From Knoxdaviesia capensis (taxonomy: Eukaryota; Ascomycota; Sordariomycetes; Microascales; Gondwanamycetaceae), in NCBI GenBank assembly GCA_001510575.1, contig LNGK01000005.1, positions 3,929,795 through 3,993,794 on the forward strand: a DNA stretch of 64,000 nucleotides, read 5' to 3'. Within the stretch, counting starts at the first letter, position 1, and every line of letters starts with the position of its first letter. A program made the translations under genes and the position numbers. The notes beneath the pieces were generated by a model. That model made no database searches, was not told the DNA's origin, and saw only the letters and a program-made list of their open reading frames with translations. This document shows, in pieces, positions 13,701 to 25,007 of this stretch.

Positions 13701-14274
13701 CGTGGGTTCCGTGGACAGGCGGATGGGGCAGGTGAAGCAGCGTCGGCGCGGTGGAATCAGGGCTGGGGAATGCGCCGGAACGGTCGGTAGCCGAGCTGGG
13801 TTGGTGGTCGTGTCGCGCTGGAAGCATCCGCCGGCTGCACCATATGCAGCCAGGCTGGCCGCCTGCCGACACGCGCGGAAAGACGCACATACACGTTCAC
13901 GTCTCCTGAGGACAGACAGGCACCGAGTGTGGCACATGCACTCGATGGCAGGATCTATGACACGAACGTACTGTACACTTGCATGTGCATTCAGCAACAG
14001 AAACTCTCTCTCTCACCAGCTGGCATATGCCAAGCTGGTCACGGTAAATTGACCCCTTCCAGACCGCAGCTTGGCCCGTGAGAGGTGAAAAGGGGAGCAA
14101 GAGAAATTGCACTATCAAAAAGGTCTAACTGGTCGAGTTTGTGTTTGCTTACGTTTCCCACTTACATCTCCTCGCCCCCTTTTCCCCCACGGCCCATACG
14201 CCGGCTCCGGAATAGGAATTCTCATGTAAGGCTTCGGATGTGACAAGGGGGGCCAGGACGCGGAAGGCAGACAG

Positions 14275-14502
14275 GTATAAGTCAGCTAATAGGTGTGGGC
14301 TTGTTCCCATCTTTCAGCAACATCCATTTCACAACAAAGTGGCGTCGCCTAACCCTTAGCAGCTGCCCAGCCCAGCAAAACAAGCACACACACACACACA
14401 CACACAGCTCAACTCAACTCAACTCACATCAGAATCAACCCGCGCCTAAGAACAACCCAGAGAGATATCCCGCCAGATGGAGGGGGCGTGTACGATGTAA
14501 GT
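14275..14502 (+). promoter_or_regulatory. Possible promoter/leader followed by a 20-nt first exon
   Basis: A TATAAG-like element at about 14276 is followed by a C/A-rich, leader-like stretch with a CA repeat and three CTCAA units. Next comes ATG at 14477-14479 in the context CGCCAGATGG, and a consensus donor GTAAGT at 14497-14502 after 20 nt (Met-Glu-Gly-Ala-Cys-Thr plus two bases). I could not find a convincing second exon downstream, so it may be a non-coding transcript or chance. This is inference from signal order only. Confidence 0.2.
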
Positions 14503-15664
14503 CCAGGGATATATTTCAAATCTTCCGAGCTATGCCGCTCTCACCCTAGTTCCTGATGGGAGAACACACACACACACACACACTCACGCTCACGCTCGCT
14601 CTCTCGAGGTCGGAAAAGCCAACAGCAAACACAGAAAAAGTCTGTTCGAACCAAGCCGGGCGGCGGGTTGTGTATGGTTGTGTGTGTGGTTTGTTTCGCT
14701 CACTTGGTTGATTTGAGTATGCCGTCTGTTCCCGGTTGGAGCTCGGGGTTGACGTGTTTCTTTTGTGATTTTCTTTTTTCCCTTCTTGCGTTAGAATGTG
14801 TGTATATCTCTCACTCATAAGAGCATGTGCTATGGTACTTGACCTCTGTGGCTCTTGAAGTCTTTTTATGCAAAAGTAGAACGAGTAAATTTCTGTAAGT
14901 AACTCCCTCTCCCGCCCATATCCGGAGGTAACAAAAAAGCTCCGGGGCGTAAGGGGTCTGTCTGTCTGATGTTAGGGTGTGATCGCGGCGCGCGGCTGGG
15001 ATTTACACGCTGCATCACAATCATCCGCGATGGTAAGTCTTTGCGAGAAAACATCCCCATTCGCATTCCCCCCCTCGACCACCACACCCCAACGAGGACA
15101 ATACTCGGCCAGCAGAGGCTTTATAGCAGCAGCATTTGATTCATTCCTCGACATATGCAGTTGGTTTCCACGCCCACCTCGAAGTCAACAAGCCCCGCCG
15201 CATGGACCACACTTCGCTCTTCCTGAAGGATCCGGATCTGCCATCCTGCAGCTCGACCCCGACCCTAGCCTTCCAACTTCCTTTGCTTGCCTTTCGCTTC
15301 TTTCTGATCGTCGACCAACACCAACATGGCAAACAAGCGCCCGGCTATTGATGAGCCTACCGCGTCTGAGAAAATAAAAGAGGAGGCTGGAAGATGGTGG
15401 TGGGGGGGGGGGAATACCTGAGGAGGAACAAAGCGAAGTGCCTAGCTCTGCTTGCCCTCGGTGGATGTGGATATGCAGCATCGCCAGCCAGGCCTAATCG
15501 AGACAGCCCGTGCGTGGTTTTGTTTTAACCGCGGCAGCTAGGCCCCTAGCACGGCTTTCTGCCTGTCTCTGAAGTGTGTGTGTGTGTTTGTGTGTGTTTG
15601 CAGCTGCCGTTCCGCGCGCATCGTCCGTGGCGTCGGTCGGTGGGGTGCTTCGGCCATCCTGATC

Positions 15665-15684
15665 GGGGGGGGGGGGGGGGGGGG
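15665..15684. repeat. G20 homopolymer followed by CC and T8
   Basis: Twenty consecutive G residues, then CC and eight T residues. Such a run can form a G-quadruplex and is prone to replication slippage. Its exact length may also be a sequencing or assembly estimate. Confidence 0.9.
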
Positions 15685-17880
15685 CCTTTTTTTTCAGCTG
15701 TCTTGGGTAGGATTGTGTTGGTTCTGTCAGATGCATCCCAGACGACAGACACACGCGCGCTGAAAAGAGTCCACCCAAAAAGACATGTAGTAAAGAAGAC
15801 GGGGCGGACGGAGGAGGGAAACGGAAAAAAAGAAACAGGAAAAAACACATTAATGCCGCTCTCGTGAAGGCGGGCTAAATCCTTCCCCCATCACCCCCTC
15901 CCCGCTCTTGAAACGAAACATTTTGCCTTGCTTGTTTAGGGTGACTTCGTCTATCTTCGATACCATCTTTTAAACCTCGCTGCAGTCCAGGAGGGCGAGC
16001 AGGGTTGTGTGTGGCTCCGAACCTGTTGCGCTCTTTTCTCAAAATGGCCGGCGAACGGGGCAGGGAATCATCCATCGGCGTGGATAACGCTCAACTGGAC
16101 AAGACTGGTGAGCCTTGCATTTCAATCTCACGACATGGCCAAGTACTTGCGAGCCAGTGAGAACCGTCTTCCTCGTTGCTGTGCCCGTTGACCCCGGCAT
16201 GTGTGCTGGAGAGACAAAGGATGAATATGCAGTCCAAATCGCCCCCAATCTTAAAAGTTGCAGTCCCTCCCTCTCTATCTCTTTTCTTGGGTGCTGACTC
16301 TTTGGAGCCGGCGTTGCATCTGGCCCACAACCAGTCCTTGATGATGATCTCCCGCACACACACACATACACACCCACTCACACTCAAGATAGCAGATGTG
16401 CCAGGATGGCCTGCTGGCGCGCGCTGTTACGCAGCGTTCCATTCACTGCTGTCATCCTGAATATCCCTTGCTTCCTGACTGGCTGGCCAGCCATCTCGTG
16501 TTAGTTCAGGATAGGGACTTTTTAAATGCCCAGATTTCCACCAACAGATCAAGCCAGGACGCTATCTCTTGTCTGATGTGGCTTGCTTCCTTTTTGATTA
16601 TTTGCTTATTATTTCTTCTGAAAAAGAACCCGAAATAATGCTTGCTTGCCTGCTGGGCCGGCAATCACCTATCATTGTGCCTTCACTACCGGCCCTATTC
16701 GCAAGCCACAGGCCCGTTCTCGTTTCTGGCATAGTTCATCCCATGTCGGCTGCTCACCGTATTTTCACTGGCTAGCACGCATGTCTGATAGTGTTTGGCA
16801 CATATGCAGCGCGGGAATACACCTCCATATTATGCATGAAGTGATCTCGGCGTTAGAGGATGCAGCAGCGTGCCGCCAGAAATCTCTCAACTTTGCTCTC
16901 AGCTCACGGAAAGCCCGCTAGAAGCCGACAAGCCGTTCAATCGTCTGCCCTGCAACATCATGCAAATGTCGAATCTCGAGTAACATAGCACTACACGATT
17001 CTCTTTAGGTGCCAGTCTGTGCGGGAAGATGGACGAACCGGGAGCGGGAGAGTGGGATTTGGTGTTAGCTGCAAACTTGCAAGAAGCGAGACGGTCGAAA
17101 AACTGGAGATTTGGGGGGGAGGAGGGGGGGGGGCCAAGTGTGGCCCGCATATCTCTTGGTCATGGGAGATTTTTTTTTGTTTTTCTCGCCAGAACAAGAA
17201 TCTGGCCGAACAAGAAAAGCGGGTTGGGGTTTCTGCACGGCAAAGCTCAAGTAAACGCCCGCCTCTGCACCTCCGCGCCTGGACACATACCAGAGCCAGA
17301 GGCGGTGTCTGTATCCCTCCCATAGGGCTCGGTAGGGCGCGCGCATCAGCCGCGCCGCCGGCACCTGAAACCATGATAAAGAATCCAGCGGTATCGCCCG
17401 TCACCACCTCTGCTTCTTCACAAATGCACATTCCGTCAAGCAGCGTGTATTCGTTCGAGGCGTTTTCATCATCGTAGGCAAGGCAAGCCTCACGGTTTTC
17501 AGGCCGGCCTGTAAAGAGTCGACGCGTATGTCTAGGAAATATGCCGAGGGTTCTTCCCTGTGTGGAGACGACAGCCAAACATTGAAGGAAATAAAGAGGG
17601 TGGAGGCGGAGGAAGCCCACGGTTACATGGCGGCTAGCCCACTAACCTTAGCCGTGTACCCTGTGCTGGCTTGGCCTCAGCTTACATGGAAGAATTGTGC
17701 ATACACCTCAGAACTGAGGTGCTCTGCAAAGGTTCCCCAGCTCTGGAGTTCGTTGATAGCGTAGCATGCGTTCATGCCCGTCTCTAGCAGGTCCGGGGCT
17801 GTCGTCACGTCGTCCACAGCACCATGACAGCCTTGGTGGGATCTCAAGGTGTCAGTAAAAGCACCGAAGGCTCAGTTTGC

Positions 17881-17919
17881 CACCACCACCACCACCACCA
17901 CCACCACCACCACCACCAC
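17881..17919. repeat. (CAC)13 trinucleotide array
   Basis: Thirteen CAC/ACC triplets in a row. It reads as poly-His, poly-Thr or poly-Pro on + and poly-Val or poly-Gly on -, which makes the open frames crossing it look longer than they deserve. Confidence 0.9.
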
Positions 17920-18220
17920 ACTGCAGCGCGTTCCACGACGGGCGGGGACGCTTGGAGTGCAGTGCAGGATCGGCGCGGACGGACAAGTGTTTTCTTTTTG
18001 CTGTGTGCCTTTCGAACTAACACTCAAACAGCTGGACTCGGCCAGTGGCATTTTTGTCGTGGTACAACACACATCTGGCCCGGCAATTGCCAGAAAGGGT
18101 TAGGGTAATTTCTTGAGGTCGCCGATGTTGCAGGGGACTTCAGCTGGGATTGCCAGATTTCGTCCAAACTGAAGGGGAGGGGGGGAGGGAGGCAACAAAG
18201 AATGGAAGAAGAAACTGCGT

Positions 18221-18239
18221 GTACAGTACTGTACAGTAC
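18221..18239. repeat. GTACAGTACTGTACAGTAC palindrome
   Basis: Two overlapping perfect 14-bp palindromes (18221-18234 and 18226-18239) share the centre AGTACTGTA. It belongs to the palindrome family described in the findings. Confidence 0.85.
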
Positions 18240-18407
18240 ATTTACCTGCACGGCTGGGTGGGATACTTGGCTGCTGCAAGAACGTGACAGGTCGATTATA
18301 CGCGGAAGATTGCCTCTCGGGGGGGCGTCTGTGGACCGGCTCAAGACTTACTGTAGTCTGTGAATGGGCCGGGAAGAAGTGTGGGAGGGTCGAGAGTGGG
18401 TGCATGA

Positions 18408-18462
18408 GCGTGCATACAGTAGCGTGCATACAGTAGCGTGCAAACGGCCTCCAAACGGCCGT
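18408..18462. repeat. 14-bp tandem repeat plus 11-bp duplication
   Basis: GCGTGCATACAGTA occurs twice in tandem, followed by a third partial copy (GCGTGCAAAC) that runs into a duplicated CAAACGGCC element. The unit carries ATACAGTA, close to the palindrome family half-site. Confidence 0.7.
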
Positions 18463-18910
18463 GGGATTCTGGTCGCTTTCCTCGTCCCCTCATCAGTCTG
18501 GCTGTCCGCTGGGCGGGTGTGTGATCTGTGTAAAGCCGGGGAGGTCCCTGAACGCTGGTGAGGTCAAGATGACTGTTTTGCCTCTCTTCGACTGAGAAAG
18601 GAGGATGGCGTACTGTAAAACTGGATACTGCGTTCCGTCGGCATACCGCAGCTTAGCCAGGTCAAGTGAAGATAGCGGTTCAAAACGACAGCTCCGATGG
18701 GTGTTAATGGCTAAAGGAGAATTAACATGGAGGTGCCGCGGCCGACAGTTCATCCATCGATTTCGCAGGAAAAGATCAGGCAACATTTCGCAAAGCCAGG
18801 ATGGAATAGAAAAAGGCGTGGTTCGTCAACAGCTATCTCGATCATGATGTGATATAAAGGCAATTGACAGAGGTTTGAAAGGGTCCCGTTGAGAAAATGA
18901 AAGGAAAGAA

Positions 18911-19396
18911 ATGTGTGAACGGCCTGACGAAGTTTTGTGCGAATCTCAAGCCCTATCTAGCATTTCGGATAGGAGCTCTCTTAGGGTAGCTCCTTCCTCC
19001 TGGGTGGATGAGTTATCACACAGTCCTTGGTCCATCCAGACTCATAAATATCTTCAGTCCATTCCATATATGCGTCTATTCCGGGGTGTCACGATGAATT
19101 TGATTGAGCAGGTCCAACTGGGGAGAGAGAAGAACAATGGCAAAGGCCGATCTACGAAGCACAGCTGTCAAACTGCACAATGCACATCGAGCACGTTGGT
19201 CCTAGCCATAACAAAGCAAGACACCTCAGATTCTCTCACAAGTCAGACCATCAACGCAAGAGACAGACGCAGAGTGGGCTGTGGTGGCCCCCCCTCCCTG
19301 CCTCTCGTCTGGTGCGCTGTCACCAAACAAGCTGCATACAGCCCGCAGCAGGCGGATCAACCTGCCTTTCTCTCTCACAACCTGGTCGCTCTCTGA
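18911..19396 (+). CDS. Possible single-exon hypothetical protein, 161 aa
   Basis: An ATG-to-stop frame of 161 codons with an A at -3 (AAGAAATG). A TATA-like GATATAAAGG lies at about 18849, roughly 60 bp upstream. The product is Ser/Thr/Gln-rich and hydrophilic, without a signal peptide, membrane segment or recognisable motif. Codon bias is weaker than in the certain genes of this window. No neighbouring gene supports a function. It could equally be a chance frame in gene-poor DNA or one exon of something larger. Confidence 0.2.
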   Translation: MCERPDEVLCESQALSSISDRSSLRVAPSSWVDELSHSPWSIQTHKYLQSIPYMRLFRGVTMNLIEQVQLGREKNNGKGRSTKHSCQTAQCTSSTLVLAITKQDTSDSLTSQTINARDRRRVGCGGPPSLPLVWCAVTKQAAYSPQQADQPAFLSHNLVAL

Positions 19397-20226
19397 TCTA
19401 TCCCCATAAGGACCAAGCTCCGAAGCACACAATGCAGTGCACTGTCGGGACACGAACGGCCAAAATCTGCGATGCAGATACAGCAAACCCTGTCACTTCA
19501 TCCCCCCCCTGCCGCCCGGTCGTTCGCCGACCTGACAGATTTGGGAATAGTCCCGGTTTGCAACAAACTGGTTGAGTCTTTCTGGTTGTCCCCGTCCTCT
19601 GTGTGTTATTTCGAGCAAGAACAGATGGAGGCTAGGCTCTTGGCTGGTTTGTTTCCCTTTTGTGCGTTTTCGGAGCGTGGTGGAGGTGAGGTCGTGGGAT
19701 TTCTTCTTGTTGGCAAAAGGAAGTGCAAGGCTAGGCGGGCATTCTCCCCTCCTAGTCACCCAATTCTCTCTAGTCACTGTACTGCACATATTGGGGGTCG
19801 ACCAGGTCGGCTTCCTGTCGAACTGCTCTTCCGAGGGACGCCACTATCTCTTGGGCGAGGGAATGTGAAGCAAACACTCTTATGCTAGTTTATCTCTCTC
19901 GTCGCGATCGATACCGGACATTAATACGCATTTCTTCGCTCTGGCCTGACTCTTAGGTCTGGAGATAATGTCAGGTATCTTCTATCTCCGCTTTCCCCAG
20001 GTCCTCGACGTAGGCGGAAGAACTTTGGGCTGTGAACAGCTCGCTTAAAACTCTGTGGAGTATGTGTGGACTGTGGTGCTGTCCGGAGTAAACCACATCA
20101 AGGCCAACATCTCCTATCCTGGGCTGACCGCTTCCGAATCAAGCAATCGCTTGCTGGGCTTGTTGCGGCCCCCCGTCACGTCCCCCTATCTCGCACGTCG
20201 AGGCCTGCACCCGCGCTACGGAGACA

Positions 20227-20250
20227 TACTGTACAGTACTGTACAGTACT
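20227..20250. repeat. (GTACAGTACT)2 palindrome
   Basis: Two tandem GTACAGTACT units preceded by TACT form a perfect 22-bp palindrome (20227-20248). It lies about 150 bp from repeat copy A (20401). It is the longest member of the palindrome family in this window. Confidence 0.85.
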
Positions 20251-20400
20251 TGCTTTTTCTCAACTGAAAGCCCTGAATCTGCAACTGCAGTAAATGCTTC
20301 ACTTGGACGTACTACCTGTAGGTGCACCAACGATGTTGAGGGGAAAAAAGGAAGTATTAGTGTGTGCCGTTTGTTGTCAACGGCCACCGCTGCTTTCCCG

Positions 20401-20473
20401 GTCTCTCTTTTCAGGCATGATCTTCGAGGCAAGCCCCAGCGGTAGTGGCAGAGTATATCACATTTATAAAAGG
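20401..20473. repeat. 73-bp dispersed repeat, copy A
   Basis: This block starts GTCTCTCTTTTCAGG and ends TTTATAAAAGG. It matches 23303-23376 with three substitutions and one single-base indel (about 95% identity), while the flanks do not match. On + it begins with a pyrimidine tract and CAG like a 3' splice site, and it ends in a TATA-like stretch. On - it reads from TATAAA through TGTGATATA to CTGA, which vaguely recalls C/D-box RNA layout. Identity unknown. Confidence 0.7.
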
Positions 20474-23302
20474 CCCTTAAAGAAATAAGGCCGAGTAAAC
20501 GAAAGTGCACCCTTTGCGTCGAGACCTGAAAGTGTGGGAGGGAAGACAGGAAAAGGCGCCGAGTCCACCATCCTGAAGCGGGATAGATCTGGGGGGCAAC
20601 GGAGACAGATGCAAGCTGTTGATCTGTGCCGGTGAGGCTATGGAGGATGGTGGGTGCCCAGAAGCAGAGTATCAGCCAGACTTCTAGTCTGTTCCCGTCT
20701 GTTGAGGTGGTCGCCCCAATCAAGACGGGATGCGCTGCGTAGCATTTTCGGGGTGGGATTGTTTTGGGTAACGTGAAAAACGCAGATCGTCCCGTCAGCG
20801 GCCGTTCTACGAGTAGGTCTAGACGCGGGTGACAGCGGTAGACTGCAAAGATACTACTTATCACACAAGACAACAAAAGGACATACAGAGACCAATTCGC
20901 TCGAAGCGGAGAGCGATACTGAAGCTGATCTAGCCATAGACATTGGCCCGACACTCCCAACATCACCGACCCTAACCCTAACAAATCCAACACATCACCC
21001 CGGATTTATCATGTCCAGTGCGGCATTAACCCCCTTGGCCAGCCAGTCAAATGGGGCTCTTTCACAGACCAGCGTCCTGAATTACAACCCGCTGTCCCAT
21101 TCGACTCCAGTAACAACTCCATCCCAGCAGGTCTGTTCAGCTGCGCAGCGGAAAAACCGTCTATCTCAAACGACCACCTGCCCTATAGGATGGCTGTTAA
21201 GGCAGGCAATTACAACTCTCTCTCTCTCGCGTTCGGGGGGGTGTGGGAAGAGAGCTGTGATCAGTCTCGGCACCAAGACAAAAGACAAGAGAGAGGACGG
21301 ACGGGCTGCTGGCTAGGGTTCAGGACCCCTGCCGCCGATCATCGCCAACCTGGCCTCAACCCCTGGTCAACATCGACAAGAGAGAGGGCCACAACCTGCA
21401 GCACTAGTTCATCACGCAGCCCGCAGCAACTTTTTTTTTCCTGTCCGTCTTAGCAACTCTCTCTGAGTGCTCTTGGTCGTCCCTTGTGGGGTGGGGGAGA
21501 GGAGAAAAAGATATGATACAGGGTTTACGTTTTTCTTTTCCTCACGCGTCTAGTTTCGTCTTCACGTCGGGGAAAAAAAGGCTTGCATGAACGTAGCCCC
21601 TCCAGTCTGACGCCCAGAAATTGTTCGTTTCTTTTGTGCCTCTCTCTCTCGGCCGGAAACTCGCTAGCTTAGACACATCCAACTAGTGGCGGGCCTCACT
21701 GATGTGTCCGGACATTTACTAACGAGCTGGGGAGCCGGGGACATGTAAGTGGTGGGGCAGGCAGATTCTACAGCACACAGTCAGTTGCACGAACGGGGAT
21801 TTGCCTGCCTTCACAGACGTCCCACGTCCAAGATACGAAGATACGACGTCCAACAAACACCTCCTGCTCGGCCCGTTAGGGCTCCTTCGTGGCCGTTGCA
21901 CAGCAGCCGGAAGAGACGAGAAACAGAGCTTAGGACGGACCGCGCCAGAACAGCCGGCGCGGGGCGAGACAAACGAATGGAACCGACAACCATCAACCCG
22001 CAGTCGCGGAAAACAACAGACCTGAGGGTGGCCAAGAGTGAGGGAGATGGTGAAGAACAGAGAGAGCAAGAGAGGCTGGAATCGCGACGTGTTGCTTAAA
22101 CGAACGAGACAATCAACCGGGGGGGGAGACGTGCTGCGATTTCCTTGTCTCGAATGGGGAGAGAGAGGCTGGTCGCGGCAAGGGCGGCGAGCGAACGACA
22201 ACACACCGTCCAGAACAGGCAGGCTCCAATTCACGACGACGAACTGGGTGGCCGTGAGACCGACAGAGGGTTCAAAGACACGACGATAATCGCCTGCGTC
22301 CCCTACGTTCCTTGGCCGTGTTGTTGTTGCTGCTGCTGCTGTTGTTGTTATTATTGTTGTTGTTGTTGGTTTCTAAGCACCCCCAGCTGGACTGACTGGT
22401 CGATATTGCCATCTGGTGGCGGCAATATACACGAAATGTTCAGCTCTAGGACGCCGAGATTACGTGCAATTCCACCGGGGGATATACTTAGACATAGCGA
22501 CAAAACACACCCAGTCCAGCTCCGATCCCCGTAATCTCAGCCTGTGGCTGTCGTACACTGAGCGTGCAATCGTCAAGCGCCCGATGATATCTTGGTTTCC
22601 CTGGCCGGCGCGTGCTGGTCCGACCTGACTACTCGAGAGGTTAGTTCGTCCTGGAGCGAGAGAACAGGCCCGTCGTCATCAGTTGAGAGAGATCGTGCCG
22701 TCTGTCTCCCAAGCAGTAATAGAAGGAAACACACTGCACGGATGTGGCCAGTCAAGGTTTCGGTGCCGGTGTGTGGACTTGCTTCCCTCCTCCGGGGACG
22801 CTATCACCGGGCGGCCGGAGCACGGTGTTACAGCGCCGAAATCAGCGGGGCCACAGTCCCCCCCAAGATGGCGTGGGGCGATCGGTGTCTTGCACCGGGG
22901 AGGGGTCTAAACCCTAACACACGCCAGGAACAACAACAACTTATTGAACACATCATAGAAGATCATTTCCCTTTGGCGGTGGTAATTTAATATGAGAAGT
23001 ATGTTCTACTTAATGGCGCGTAGTTTGCAGAGTCAGGATCGTCAGGTGGTGATTTTCGTGTGGGCGACACCCGGCCGATACGCTGCAGCACAGGAACCCG
23101 CATATACGCTCATAGCACGCGTCTTATAGGTAAACTGCAGCAGGGTTCCTCGCTGGAGATTGTATCAGCAAGCCATTACACACGAACATCGAGAGATCCC
23201 TCGACGAGTCTCAAACGGTGCACGTAGCGGGAGAAGCAGAACAAGAAACGAAGCCAGACCATGGGCAAAAAAAACTCCCCAGGGACGAAAGCCAGCATGG
23301 CA

Positions 23303-23376
23303 GTCTCTCTTTTCAGGCATGATCTTCGAGGCAAGCCCCAGCGGCAGCAGCAGAGTATATCACATTTATAAAAAGG
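23303..23376. repeat. 73-bp dispersed repeat, copy B
   Basis: Same orientation as copy A, about 2.9 kb away. Differences are GGTAGTGGC versus GGCAGCAGC, plus one extra A near the end. In the frame shared by both copies, two of the three substitutions are synonymous, too few to argue for coding selection. The sequence outside the block is unrelated, so this is a discrete element, not a large segmental duplication. Confidence 0.7.
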
Positions 23377-24944
23377 ACAACTTCTCAAGGCTTTCTAGCT
23401 GCGGGCTTGGCAGGAACTGAATCTTAAAAAAGGCGGCTGTGCAAGTTTTACCTTTTGAACGACTTCGATTTGATCTTTTTTTTTTGTCTTTACGGGCTAG
23501 CTAAGTGGCTAGTGTGTCTGTGGTTCTGGCTTTTTGTTTACGGGCTTTTTTTGAATGGTGCGTTGTTTGAAGTTGTAGGGTCTGCCTGCATGTGCAGTAG
23601 AGAAATTTGAGAGACGTGGAGGGGGAGAGATGGGGTGGTGGGGAGGAATGGGCGTCGGCTCCGGTGCTGGCCAGGAACATATCGACAAGGCGGGTTAATG
23701 GCCAGATATCCGCTTCGTCTGCCCACTTGGGGGAAGACGAAGTAAATCAGTGAAGTGTATAGTATACAGTAGTAAGTAGTTCGAGTACGTAGCACGCCCG
23801 GGCCAGATACTGGCACCCATCGCGGTCTCCACCACCAAGGATATATCGCCAAAGAAAGAAGACGGACGACTCCCCCATAAGCCCGTGATCATGCGGCCAG
23901 GAGGGCGGACGTGTGTGTTTGTGAGTGTAAGTTCTGGGGCTAGTATCGACGATCTTCATGAGCAAGGAAATGACAAAAGGGAAAAAAGGAGAACTTGGTA
24001 CTCGTGATGTGAGTTGGGACCTGAATTGCCATATTCCAGATGGACGGTAATGCACAGTGTACGGTAAAAGGTACCTCACTATCACGGCGAGCAGGATCCA
24101 TGCCTGCAGGAAGCCAGAGACCATAACACGGTCTTTTCCGCCGGGAAGCAAACGAAGGGTGTTCTTGTTCGTCGTATCTCCCCCCCTCCCCACTTACACC
24201 CACCCAAGTTGAATTAACCATCGACAAGTGTCTGTTTCACCATCGGGCCTGGGAACAGGGGAGATGGACCGGGGGGGGGGAGCGGATGGAGAGAAAGTGA
24301 TCGAACGGGCAGAGGTGGCCCAGGTCAAAAAGGCCGTGCAGCCTCTTCTGGCATAGTGTGGTTCTGCGGACTCTGACTTCCAACCCACATTGAAGGAAAT
24401 TCTCCCTCCCTCCTAATTCAAAGTTATGGAGACGCTGGGAGAAGCGAGTTGTCAAGACACACACACACACACACATTTCTTTCTGCCTCTGCGGCCATCC
24501 CTGCAGCATGTTCTGTTCTTTTCTGCGCACTTGGTCAGCGTGTATCCGTTGATTGTGCGCAGACACACAAACACGCCCAGATTGCGCGATCTGAGGTTGA
24601 AAGAAGAAGAAGAAGAACATTAGGAGACGGTGTGGAAGCTTTGAGGGGACGCCAAAAAGGTCCAGTCCAAAGGCGTGCTGGTTTGGACTTAAAAGAGAAG
24701 CTGTTAAGATTGGAGATGGCACTACGAGAAATGTCCGGCCAAAGCTAGATGCAGTTCGACATCCAACGTTAATTACTTGCTTAGCCAAGCCAATCCCCTC
24801 CTCGATCCTGTTTCCTCCGGTTTCCCATATCATATTTGCTTCTTTGGAGCCAAGCTCTTTTAGGGTGTTTCGAAATATTGGCCCCCCCTGCACGAAAGAG
24901 AGTGAAGATCCACAACTACACGTCTCTTTCTGGATGCCGCAACA

Positions 24945-24945
<1 letters not shown>

Positions 24946-25005
<60 letters not shown>
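24946..25005. repeat. (CA)30 microsatellite
   Basis: About 60 bp of uninterrupted CA dinucleotides, the longest perfect dinucleotide array in the window. Confidence 0.95.

Positions 25006-25007
<2 letters not shown>

Larger units (their letters stand above)
7001..15000. other. Gene-poor DNA, segment 2
   Basis: No supported gene. Contents: CA/GT and GA microsatellites (7177-7194, 7848-7900, 14384-14406, 14567-14583); a TACTCCGT element at 8992-8999; a T-run joined to an A-run near 9741-9764; an A-rich tract (10630-10752); GTGAAGT x3 at 12270-12290; G-run plus CGTGT motifs at 10204-10217 and 14482-14493. Frames of 190-215 codons on the minus strand near 9.4-10.4 and 12.5-13.1 kb lack recognisable domains and contain poly-Lys or poly-Phe from homopolymers. 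Confidence 0.55.

Noticed and set aside
15326..15421. ATG in good context opening MANKRPAIDEPTASEK (31 codons)
   Set aside because: The frame soon runs into a TGG/G repeat and stops; no donor site in a useful phase was seen, though the upstream CT-rich stretch is leader-like.
20139..20993. 284-codon minus frame spanning repeat copy A and a palindrome
   Set aside because: Starts at GTG, not ATG, contains repeat-derived sequence and has no recognisable domain.
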